From Dyella tabacisoli (GTDB taxonomy: Bacteria > Pseudomonadota > Gammaproteobacteria > Xanthomonadales > Rhodanobacteraceae), in contig NZ_KZ857181.1 of the NCBI RefSeq assembly GCF_003350925.1, positions 1-64,000 on the forward strand: 64,000 nucleotides of DNA, in the 5' to 3' direction. The position numbers and the translations under genes are program-made. The first letter of the stretch is position 1. Each line of letters starts with the position of its first letter. Under the pieces are notes generated by a model. It did not search any database. It had not been told where the DNA came from and was given only the letters and a program-made list of their open reading frames with translations. Shown in pieces: positions 47,901-49,689 of this stretch.

Positions 47901-47902
47901 AT
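23981..47902 (-). CDS. AT-less hybrid PKS-NRPS megasynthase, 7973 aa
   Basis: Domains in order with key residues: KS1 (Cys near 201), DH1 (His674), KR1 (Tyr1243), ACP1 (Ser1397); KS2 (Cys1680), DH2 (His2158), KR2 (Tyr2739), ACP2 (Ser2894); KS3 (Cys3154), DH3 (His3631), KR3 (Tyr4209), ACP3 (Ser4358); C1 (HHIVSDG near 4609), A1, PCP1 (Ser5506); C2 (HHLIDDN near 5726), A2, PCP2 (Ser6580); C3, A3, PCP3 (Ser7646); TE (Ser7776, His7941). No AT, ER, methyltransferase or separate E domain is present; AT-free KS flanking linkers mark it as trans-AT. All visible active-site motifs are intact. There is no loading module, so KS1 must take a free or trans-delivered starter. The start overlaps the truncated AT ORF by four bases. 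Predicted chain: triene acyl-Thr-Ala-Gln. Confidence 0.95.
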   Translation of the reverse strand: MSTHQLPPGENSSLSNGSASDDATIHTDEGGPIAIVGMACRFPGAGNYEQFWQNLCGGLSGISEVPENRWDKEAFYSADPREKNKSVSKWGGFVDGVEFFDADFFGISAREAQVMDPQQRIMLEQAWACIEDAGYDPKVFSGSNTGVYIGVFNFDYEDRLGDALDAIEGHVSTGTHTALIPNRISYFLNLHGPSLPIDTACSSSLVALHKAAHAIRRGECDQALVGGISVLCSPTHFISFSKTGMLSPDGSCKSFDERANGYVRGEGAAMVLVKPLDKAVRDNDRIVAVLRGSAMNHGGHARTVTYPGSLAQSNVVAEALRQASVPVSTVNYVEAHGTGTPKGDPIEVEGLKMAFSRVAAEQGETLEEHSCGIGSVKTNIGHLESVAGLAGVIKTVLCMRHQSFPPLVHYQKLNPRIAFDGSPFFIVDKAQPWPALRDDAGLVIPRRAGISSFGFGGVNSHVIVEEYREPELVEKRETASGPALILLSAKTVPVLRESARQLLGAIASPEALRHDLSDLAYTLQVGRRPMEARLALVADSFEAVQTQMSAWLAGDAVDVLTGQVGAEVLTRIAEEPPSDDQLAKLLSERNLTELAKRWAAGYELDWAGLYGTKKPRRIALPTYPFVKEKHWVEAGAAKQTSTALHPLLHWNSSNVAGLRFSSRFDGNEFFLADHVVQGKRTLPGAAQLEMARCAMERAMAWPAGSYRLKDIVWMHPVAADTGPVDVDLALFPETDGKVDFEIYSEGDGEEPVVYTQGTVTKVVSEQPAPHDLEGLRKSCADVHLSAEQCYAAFDKTGLSYGPGHRGLIELFVGDEQALARIALPEALRASEGSYVLHPSLLDAALQAAIGMREGERGAGEKSLLLPFALGELEILAPCTPQMWAVVYRRTGGAMQKFDIDLCDEKGAVCVRLKEFCVRAAATEAVEVSLRTALLSPEWREASAVGAETFSRRVVFLCGVADVPQPQMPGVEFHVVNAEDDLAHAFEATTCLLLEKIQALYDSPGRHLIQIVVPDEGVGMAWSGLGGMLRCAHLENPNIVGQVIAVERGQDIARVLAEHGAGDSPQVRYVAGKRMALAWSELPQAAHVSSPWKDRGVYLITGGAGGLGLIFAHDIASRAKNPVLILAGRSPATETMLAGVRELERWGAVVRYREVDVGDAASVTHLVQGIHDEFESLDGILHAAGVLRDSFMVRKTAQEVREVLRAKVAGLVNLDLASRDMALDSFICFASTSGALGNVGQADYAAANAFMDGYMTYRADLVRQGARRGRTLSLDWPLWEEGGMQVDAATRRAMTQDTGLVPLRSNSGREALAHAWASGMPQVLVAEGAIDRFKASLAHHAKPAAAPEAAKAAAPENISGDLQEKSVRYFVRLLAGTLKRPAHSIDAHAPMEAYGIDSILVMELTRTLEQVFGSLSKTLLFEYQTLAALAGYFIQHHRTRLSELLGETPVDIPVVEPARKEAPPEAITAPLSRRPRFGTQDSRFGSGKPEDALRSGPITAANDTGAIAIIGLSGRYPQAGDIETFWSNLSGGKDSITEIPLERWDWRRYYDADRSKVGTTYSKWGGFLDGVDQFDPLFFNISPREAELMDPQERLFLECVHGAMEDAGYTRESVTRHAGAGQEGSVGVFVGVMYEEYQLYGAQAQARGQNVALLNSAASVANRISYFCNFHGPSLALDTMCSSSLTAIHLACQSLRQGGCAVAIAGGVNVSIHPNKYLMLAQGKFISGKGRCESFGEGGEGYVPGEGVGAVLLKPLAQAIADGDHIYGIIKATAINHGGKTNGYTVPNPNAQAQVIERALRDGGVDARAISYIEAHGTGTSLGDPIEIAGLSKAFGHWTQDKQYCAIGSAKSNIGHCESAAGIAGVTKVLLQLKHRQLAPSLHSSVLNPNIDFAGTPFVVQQTLGPWERPTLEKDGATRTYPRIAGISSFGAGGANAHVVIEEYEAPVRTETASNGPALVVLSARSEEQLQEQVARLSAFLETRKDDATPRLDDLAYTLQVGREAMDERLGIVARTLGELRAKLVAYLDGDTGGEDVYRGQVKRTKEALTALAGDDSVDTLLVAWLAQGKHGKWLDLWVKGLPVVWEKLYGETKPRRISLPTYPFARERYWIDTDAAQGIEVATAGAVLHPLVHRNTSSFSVQRFSSHFSGEEFFLADHAVRGLRVLPGVAQLEMVRRAVREALEDDGTLQLRDIAWLRPVVVTEGLDLHIALVPQEDGGIGFELYSDVEDGDTVRYSQGLVTAIADASVAMAAHDLAVLREQSTASMSAAQCYAQFEQMGLHYGPTFQGLGELFVGSQQVLARITLPAAAQATQDDYVLHPSLLDAALQATLGWMLAADGAHESTLWLPATLGSMEMLAPCAADMWAVVRRSAGDTMDQASQRFDIDLCDETGSVCIRFRRLELRLAKAIAEYGKSLQTLLMIPSWDARPVAHRHAASPVFAQRRVLLLGVNAVDADRVQMQIPDAVQLGSAVGGDLSQRYEAAAVALLEQLQGLSSQPGQHLIQVVVPCDGEGALLAGLSGMLRTAQLENPRLSGQVIQVDAGQDIAQALADNRGSLAAHIRYAGGVRQVAGWAEYAQAAEARAPWKPQGVYLITGGAGGLGLIFAREIARQAKGATLILTGRSALDERIQAHVRELETLGAVVRYHAVDVADKAAVMRLVRSLPEDYESLDGIIHSAGVVRDSFLIRKTPAQMREVFSAKVAGTLNLDEASADMALDCFIVFSSITGAIGNVGQADYAAANAFMDAFANYRSDLADQGLRHGRTLSINWPLWAEGGMQVDDATRQYLLREIGMTPLRTANGCAALTQAWSSGAPQVLVVEGLPHRLKATLSMKDAPAEPVAVAVETNSVGSVAEDLHEKTVRHLVRTLSSTLKLPAQKIDASAPLETYGIDSVMVMDLTAKLEKVFGSLPKTLFFEYQTIAALSDYFLKQHRAALVELLGEKANVAAPAAVAKPRDSVRVAPILQPRSRFALRHASPAHEAIAIIGLSGRYPQAGDIETFWSNLSGGKDSITEIPLERWDWQRYYDADRSKVGTTYSKWGGFLDGVDQFDPLFFNISPREAELMDPQERLFLECVHGAMEDAGYTRDSVAVGQDGNVGVFVGVMYEEYQLYGAQAQALGQNVSVSNSSASIANRISYFCNFHGPSLALDTMCSSSLTAIHLACQSLRQGGCAVAIAGGVNVSIHPNKYLMLAQGKFISGKGRCESFGEGGEGYVPGEGVGAVLLKPLAQAIADGDHIYGIIKATAINHGGKTNGYTVPNPNAQAQVIERALRDGGVDARAISYIEAHGTGTSLGDPIEIAGLSKAFGHWTQDKQYCAIGSAKSNIGHCESAAGIAGVTKVLLQLKHRQLAPSLHSSVLNPNIDFAGTPFVVQQTLGPWERPVVVTDGVSKTYPRTAGISSFGAGGANAHVVIEEYEAPARAHVASQGPALVVLSARSEERLREQVARLSAFLDRREDDATLRLDDLAYTLQMGREAMDERLGIVVHTLSELRSALAGYLDGETSGEQEIYRGQVKRTKDVLRSLAGDPGMDTLLSGWVAQGQHGKLLDLWVKGLPVAWAMLYGALLPRRISLPTYPFARERYWLDTRSQNVAASAASVLHPLLHRNTSDVAGLRFTTRLSGHEFYLADHRVRGTRVLPGAAQMEMARCAAREALGDDRGLQLRDMAWTRPVTVSADGLDLHIALYPEASGELPFEIYSEGGDGEAVVYSRGRLAVTELPMAATHDLSALRGECSAVHLAAEQCYALFEQMGLHYGPTFQGLAELWVGPGQVLARIALPATAPREGYGLHPSLLDAALQATVGMQVDTATGKADATPVLPFALDVLEMLRPCTPSMWAVVRPNAGSHASDVVRRLDLDLCDEQGAVCVRLRGFSLRPMLGAPVVAKPSSAAPIQTLMFQPAWHSRPAAKGEKPGYASHVVLLGVDTDIAHVLPDAICVRLPTGPDAAKGYMDAAGVLLEQLQTWNRESGTLLLQVVVPDRGVQQTLRGLGGMLRTAQLENPRIAGQIISVEPGQDVVRALLDNRGDDAQQVRYVNGERQVAGWDAHGDGAEAPIPWKAQGVYLITGGAGGLGLIFAREIARQARNPVLILTGRSALSESLQANLRELETLGAVVRYHTVDVTDAAALTALVHSIPEEFESLDGIIHSAGVLRDGYLAGKTQQQLRDVLGAKVAGTLNLDEASRDMPLDCFITFSSIAGALGNIGQADYAVGNAFMDAFAHYRGELVAKGQRRGRTLSVNWPLWDEGGMQVDAATRAMLARQLGMHALETDSGIVALRRAWAGTQHQLLVMAGDAARIRQVLSGRPAAQAPRDEAAPVAQPSSDKLVRELVGVASALIKVKPEDIDDETPLSEYGFDSITFTEFANALNQRYGLELKPTVFFEYPVLAGLAEHLARAYLAIAGAPVSETSVAARVATAAITTPAVESAPVMASQRRAARAWGRPVESGKEVPLRNIQEAPTVVAPPIPGGIPRVSRGAALPLSFAQQRLWFLDQYESRREIYNLAAAARLTGRLDVDALARTLNEIVRRHEALRTTFALAGDEPVQRIAVAPSLALPVMDLSQLPPAQREAEARLRLQEEAVAQFDLSTGPLIRPSLLKLADEEHVLLLAMHHIVSDGWSMGVVVREMAALYAAFVEGQPSPLPELPIQYADFAHWQRAWLRGEVLERQLNYWKRQLADSPSLLALPTDRPRPPQASHAGATVPFAIPAALVTQLQSLGRGTQSTLFMALSAAFNVLLARYSGQSDICIGTPIANRNRADIEGLIGFFVNTLVLRTQVDLQRGFTELLGQVRQHTLEAYAHQDVPFEQLVEALQTERHTSYTPLFQVMLVLQNMPTDEQLLPGLSLSLKESESVTSKFDLTLTLAKGRDGLEGCFEYSTELFDARTIERMAGHFSRLLQAIAAEPERPVGELAMLDEAERHQLLYAFNDTGKVVPGTTPDARRLHELFEAQASLTPHAVAVTYEDESLSYVELNARANRLARHLRSLGVGPDVLVGLCVPRSVEMIVGLLAVLKAGGAYVPLDPAYPADRLSYTLADSAPVAVLVNGWENLPPAVQNMLLASAAPVLDLRSGAQAWANVDSGNLDAASIGLQAHHLAYIIYTSGSTGQPKGVMVAHGNVMRLLSSTDHWYGFGKHDVWTLFHSFAFDFSVWEIWGALAYGGKLVVVPQAVTRSPSEFYDLLCEQGVTVLNQTPSAFRQLIAAQGEQGKAHRLRYVVFGGEALELSALKPWYERPVNAATRLVNMYGITETTVHVTYLALEPSDAYRVGPSPIGRQIPDLQLYVLDAHRQPAPIGVAGELYVGGAGVARGYLNRPELTAERFIAHPFIDSRHVDDPQAKLYKTGDVGRWLADGSVEYLGRNDEQVKIRGFRIELGEIEARVADHPAVREALVLVREDQPGDKRLVAYVVARDGQAMPDETQLRAAVGKHLPEYMVPNHFVVLDSFPLTANGKLDRKALPAPDTTRSEAAYVAPRTPVEEVIAGIWAEVLKLDKVSVHDDFFALGGHSLLAIAMIERMRRVELSVDIRQFFAEPTVAALAVAASKGGSEIAVPANGIPAGCTRITPDMVTLVPLSDEELAAIAERVPGGAANIQDIYPLAPVQEGLLFHHRMAEERDAYLMEMLWAFETRDLRDRFVAALETVIARHDAFRTAMHWEGLAEPVQVVWRQAPLPLEEVSLDQSGDVAAQLSERYNPLNYRLDVRQAPLIRCFVAEDAKQGRWLMQVMLHHLIDDNTSLKLLMGELKAILEGQGGTLPEPLPYRNFVAQARLGVSQAEHEAFFRPMLAHVDEPTAPFGLLDVQGDGTDIAEAQLKLETLLGRRLRQQARKLGVSAASLMHLAWAQVLSRLSGRQDVVFGTVLFGRMQSGEGADRVLGIFINTLPVCIPTGAKPVLDGVRDTHATLTRLLRHEHASLALAQRASGVAAPTPLFSSLLNYRHNAGADASAIDVLEGMRPIKVKERTNYPCLVSIDDSGDGFGIAVQIPGEDRARRVCQYMHTVLGELADALENQPEASMDSLEVMPVAERQLLLDEWNAATVVASSTGTPAIQGLFEAQAARTPDSVAVMHRGTELSYAELNRRANRLAHHLRRLGVGPDVLVGVCMARTPDLLVSLLAVLKAGGAYVPLDPTYPPGRIATMLLDAQPRVLLTQEALPLALPVVDGMTVIRVDAVDALWTGERDDHPSSVTRGDHLAYVIYTSGSTGKPKGVGIQHRNAVAFIHWAQATFDRDSLSKVLASTSVCFDLSIFELFVPLSQGGATWLVDNILDFMEHADALPVTLVNTVPSAMAEVLRGRGLPASVKVVNLAGEALANTLAQALYQQPSVEKVYNLYGPSEDTTYSTFTLVMKGSTTSVSIGRPIAGTQTYILDAQWEPVPLGVAGELFIAGDGLARGYLQRPELTAEKFVPNPFSAVPDARMYRTGDLVRYRADGEIEYLGRIDHQVKVRGFRIELGEIESALQALASEVVVLAREDHAGDKRLVAYLVAHEGQTLPDEANLRALLSQTLPEYMVPSYFIVLERMPLTPNGKVNRGVLPAPDMTRSEAGYVAPRTPAEEIMAGLWAEVLKLDRVGMHDDFFALGGHSLLATQLVSRVQRAWRVELPLRALFDAPTVAALTHRVADADTGDGAPPLQPVGRDTPLALSFAQTRLWFLDQLDRQSALYNIPLTLRLSGDLDIDALGRTLDEILQRHEALRTRFADQEGSPVQIVMPATALLLALSDLSELPSRERQVEAHRLLMEETQTPFDLESDLLIRGALLRLDAQEHILLLTMHHIVSDGWSMGVVVREMAALYQAFTEGRPSPLPELPIQYADFAHWQREWLRGEVLERQLSYWKRQLADSPSLLALPTDRPRPPQASHVGATVPFAIPAALVTQLQSLGRGTQSTLFMTLCAVFNVLLARYSGQSDICIGTPIANRNRADIEDLIGFFVNTLVLRTQVDLTLDFDGLLQQVRQHTLDAYAHQDVPFEQLVEALQPERHTSYTPLFQVMLALQNMPIGELTLPGVSMNLLESNGVTAKFDLMLTLTEGREGLQGCFEYSTELFEARTIERMAGHFTRLLQAIVAEPGRPVGKLTMLDEAERHQLLYAFNDTATAYPDLEPNTQTLHELFEAQASRTPEQVAVVYEGESLTYAELNLRANRLARHLRTLGVGPDVLVGLCVERSVAMIVGLLGVLKAGGAYVPLDPSHPSDRLAAIVDDAKPVVILTQQPVRDAVPAGPDSPLFCLDSDADALAAYSDSNLDHHAQPHNLAYVIYTSGSTGMPKGVMVEHRSILNLWLSLERVAFAECGQAARVGLNASVTFDASVQSLTQLLSGRTLVIFPQSLRTESTALLAYIWQQQLVAFDCTPVQLEMLLDAGLLASSGHEAALKTILVGGEALSLPLWQRLRQASGIDFYNVYGPTECTVDATACALRDAGDWPSIGGPLGNVRVYILDEHGEPVPVGVAGEIYIGGVGVARGYLNRPELTAERFLPDPFLADPHARIYKTGDLGRWRTGGSIEYLGRNDFQVKIRGFRIELGEIEAKLTACTGVRQALVLAREDSVGDKRLVAYLVAYEGQSLPTEAQLRAILSQTLPEYMVPSHVVALERMPLTPNGKVNRGALPAPDMTRSEAGYVAPRTPIEETMAVLWAEVLKLDRVGVHDDFFALGGHSLLAVQLVSQLRKRAGIEMELRHLFSHPTLGALAAFIDSSKVSSRHPNLVPIRTHGRSTPLFLIHPIGGEVQYAFDLTRHLDADQPVYALAASGIAAGETPHASIVGMARVYLEAMRHVQASGPYLVAGWSLGGMIAYEIACQLLAAGEEVGFVGMIDTGSSPHLREELLANEADFDECRALMHWIADLQSPSGDVRQHPAHAELMVCAERGDVDAMIAVSQREGLLPAHLDMALMKRVLAVYRAGATVAVEYEAPSTATTVTYFAADRGEGEDVSFGWGELLGDSLEIMRIGGSHTSIVKAPRIEKLAREIARRLRRRSPSAELSSV
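24008..24805 (-). other. Type I thioesterase domain
   Basis: Residues about 7700-7965: FLIHPIGGEVQYAF, AGWSLGGMIAYE with the nucleophile Ser7776, and GGSHTS with His7941. It releases the chain by hydrolysis or by attack of the Thr hydroxyl or another internal nucleophile. Sequence alone does not choose between them. Confidence 0.9.
24850..27999 (-). other. NRPS module 6: C-A-PCP, predicted Gln
   Basis: C3 has HHIVSDG and is nearly identical over long stretches to C1. The A domain has FDASVQS; the pocket code is D-A-Q-D-L-G-V-V-D-K, the well-known glutamine code. The PCP has GGHSLL (Ser7646). C3 is an ordinary LCL type, so Ala stays L. Confidence 0.85.
28045..31210 (-). other. NRPS module 5: dual E/C-type C, A, PCP, predicted Ala (or Gly)
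   Basis: C2 opens VPGGAANIQDIYPLAPVQEG and carries an N-terminal HHRMAEERDAY, a degenerate form of the extra His motif of dual epimerisation/condensation domains. Its central motif is HHLIDDN instead of HHxxxDG. The A domain has FDLSIFE; the pocket code is D-L-F-N-N-A-L-T-Y-K, which I associate with small residues, chiefly Ala. The PCP has GGHSLL (Ser6580). The Thr from module 4 would be inverted to D before coupling. Confidence 0.75.
31270..34470 (-). other. NRPS module 4: C-A-PCP, predicted Thr
   Basis: C1 has HHIVSDG. The A domain has YTSGSTGQPKG and FDFSVWE; pocket residues read against GrsA give D-F-W-N-V-G-M-V-H-K, the classic threonine code. The PCP has GGHSLL (Ser5506). C1 accepts the polyketide acyl chain from ACP3. 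The linker after the PCP (ANGIPAGCTRITPDM) is of the kind that precedes dual E/C domains. Confidence 0.85.
34718..38957 (-). other. PKS module 3: KS-DH-KR-ACP
   Basis: Residues about 2982-4395. The KS has DTMCSSS; the DH has HRVRGTRVLP and HPSLLDAALQA; the KR has TGGAGGLG and GQADYAVGNAF; the ACP has GFDSI and is of a different subtype from ACP1 and ACP2, as expected for a carrier that donates to an NRPS condensation domain. Ser/Pro/Ala-rich linkers follow (about 4400-4475). Confidence 0.87.
39113..43390 (-). other. PKS module 2: KS-DH-KR-ACP
   Basis: Residues about 1505-2930. The KS has DTMCSSS; the DH has HAVRGLRVLP and HPSLLDAALQA; the KR has TGGAGGLG and GQADYAAANAF; the ACP has GIDSV. 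The KS is nearly identical to that of module 3 from the Cys motif to the end of the domain, with a constant offset of 4422 bases. Confidence 0.88.
43613..47815 (-). other. PKS module 1: KS-DH-KR-ACP
   Basis: Residues about 30-1430. The KS has DTACSSS, EAHGTGT and KTNIGH, so the Cys-His-His triad is complete. The DH has HVVQGKRTLP and HPSLLDAALQA (His and Asp present) and LSYGPGHRG. The KR has TGGAGGLG and GQADYAAANAF. The ACP has GIDSI. KS1 differs clearly from KS2 and KS3, as expected for a first module using a starter unit. Confidence 0.88.
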
Positions 47903-48315
47903 GCTAGTGCCTGTCCTGTGATGTGCTCTTCGAGAAACGCTTGCTCAGTGACCAAGGAAGCAGGCGTAATCTGCATGGCCAGCGTTTCTGCCATGCACTG
48001 CTCGTCGTATGGTCGCGCCGTGGCGTTGGCGATAAGGGGAACGTTGGGGGCTGCGAACGAGAACTTGATGGCGGTCCGCATGGGCGCATCGCGCACGGCG
48101 GACCAGACGTAGTCTTCTTGCAAGGCGTGCAGAACCTTCCCGCTGATGCGACGGATATTGGGGGTCTCGCCGCAACGCGCGCGTACCACGCCGTCCGCGT
48201 GACGCATCGCTTCCCGAAAGCCCGCGTCACAATCGAATAGCTCAAGCCCCATCTGAAAATGGTGCGAGCCCTGTCCTGAGAAAAGCAGTACATTCTTCAC
48301 ATGTAACGCACACAT
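47899..48315 (-). pseudogene. Acyltransferase ORF lacking its catalytic core
   Basis: About 138 residues from ATG 48315 (GTG at 48333 is also in frame). The N-terminus NVLLFSGQGSHHFQMGLELF is the start of an AT or trans-AT domain. The second half, VPLIANATARPYDEQ and AMQITPASLV, matches the C-terminal part of the same fold. The central 180 or so residues of an AT are missing, including the GHSxGE nucleophile and the GxFHS histidine region. The frame is kept across the deletion and the stop overlaps the megasynthase start (ATGA), so the ORF is still translated and coupled. It may survive only as a translation leader, or act as a structural docking piece. Confidence 0.7.
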
Positions 48316-48542
48316 TTCGGGCCACAATCCCACCCCAAATCACGCCATCCGCCAGGACGCTGGCAGGCGGGCGCAGGTGTGACGTGCGGCAGACTCGGCA
48401 AGCAGCCCCCTGGGGCATACGCACAAATAGGCGCGTGGCGTCAGATGCATGGCGCATAACAAACCGCGCCGTCCATCTGGCGAGTCATAGACCCAGGAAA
48501 GGATGCCGTTGCTTTATTGCATTTTTCCGCTTGCGGCGCGGA

Positions 48543-48755
48543 CTAACTGACGCGCATCTCTTCGCGAAGCGAAAGATGCCGCATATCCGCCCAGACCTCA
48601 CTGACGAACGCCAGGAAGGCCTCTTTCGAACCCTGCTTGCCAGCCTCCGCCCACCCGAGCGGCAAGGCCTTGGTCAACGGCCAGATGGAATACTGCGTTT
48701 CCTGGTTGACCACCACTTCATACAGCGTTTCCGACTGAATCGAACGGTTGGACAT
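48543..48755 (-). CDS. MbtH-like NRPS accessory protein
   Basis: 70 residues from ATG 48755, chosen because AGGAG lies seven bases upstream; the open frame extends further 5' but the extra residues do not fit. NQETQYSIWPLTKALPLGW, then EAFLAFVSEVWADMRHLSLRE match the MbtH signature (NxExQxSxWP, GW, WxDMRxxSLR). MbtH proteins bind adenylation domains and are needed for their solubility or activity. It is the first gene of the cluster on this strand, 210 bases before the AT ORF; nothing else is seen in that gap. Confidence 0.9.
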   Translation of the reverse strand: MSNRSIQSETLYEVVVNQETQYSIWPLTKALPLGWAEAGKQGSKEAFLAFVSEVWADMRHLSLREEMRVS

Positions 48756-49485
48756 GCACGCTCCTGCAAAAAAAATGTCATCGACCGGGCGGACGACGAA
48801 CGCATTCACCACACGGAATTGGCCTGCAACGAAAACGCGAAGCGCGCCACGCTGATGCATGGCGATCTGATCTTGAATCCGTTTTAAGGCATGAACAGAA
48901 GAGAGCCATGCAGACACAAATCCATTGCACTCATCGCCTGTATTCTTCGAGTACCACGGAGCGGCTTGTCAATAAGCATGTTCTTGCGACTGGCCGCAGG
49001 AACGTGAAAAACATCATTTCGCGTGACCTGCTCGCACGTACGCATTGCTCATGCGTGATCGAATGCAATCGTCCACAAGCATTGATACCGATCCAATGCG
49101 AAGCAGTTCTCAAAAATGCGATCGAAGCGACCGACGCCGAGCCAATTGTCGGTGCTCTTTATAGATGTGTCCTAAACCCCCAATAGTCCTGACACCCTGC
49201 CCGCTGCAGCGTACTAAGGCTGCGCACCGATCTCGTCAGTTAACTCAGAAAATGAGGCCCATGCGGCGTCAGCTGTTATCGACGGCACCGACGAGCGCCC
49301 TCGAATCCAGAGGGTTAGCGTCTCGGTTTGAATCCTGCCTCGGGTCCGCTTCTATCTCCCTGAGCCCGCTGCCTCCTTCTTCAAGCAAACTATCCGATAC
49401 GACCTATCAAGCGCCCCTGGTTTGCCATTTTTGATGGAGCAACGCCTGCACGATAAGTTTCCTTGCCCCCGTGGGATTGGCAGGA
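48756..49485. other. Probable control region between the oxidase operon and the cluster
   Basis: About 730 bases with no convincing gene. It is less GC-rich than the flanks and should contain the promoter of the MbtH-megasynthase operon on the - strand. No clear operator or riboswitch was recognised. A T-loop-like GGTTTGAATCC near 49318 has no tRNA around it. Confidence 0.4.
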
Positions 49486-49686
49486 TCACGAAATAGGCAC
49501 GCATTCACATATAGCCTTGCCATCAATAACATGTGGCACTTCTACCTCTCCCTGCGGACATACAGGTGCATTGGGATGGAAACGTACACAACCGCTTCCA
49601 ACGGCTGCAACGAGGCCGGGACCGAACGCAGAGACATCTGCGGTCAGCCCGGCCAATATCGGCTGCAAAGCTAGTTCACGCAGCAC
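49486..49686 (-). CDS. Possible small Cys-containing ORF behind the oxidase
   Basis: 66 codons from GTG 49686, starting three bases after the oxidase stop codon. The sequence contains LVAAVGSGCVRFHPNAPVC and ends GKAICECVPIS, giving four Cys in the C-terminal half. GAGGA directly abuts the GTG, so spacing is poor; an internal TTG seven codons in is an alternative. The head-plus-Cys-tail layout could be a small secreted or metal-binding protein, or chance. No family is recognised. Confidence 0.35.
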   Translation of the reverse strand: MLRELALQPILAGLTADVSAFGPGLVAAVGSGCVRFHPNAPVCPQGEVEVPHVIDGKAICECVPIS

Positions 49687-49689
49687 TCC

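Noticed and set aside
49300-49360. tRNA-like T-loop GGTTTGAATCC
   Set aside because: The flanking bases do not pair into a T-stem and no acceptor or anticodon stems can be built around it.
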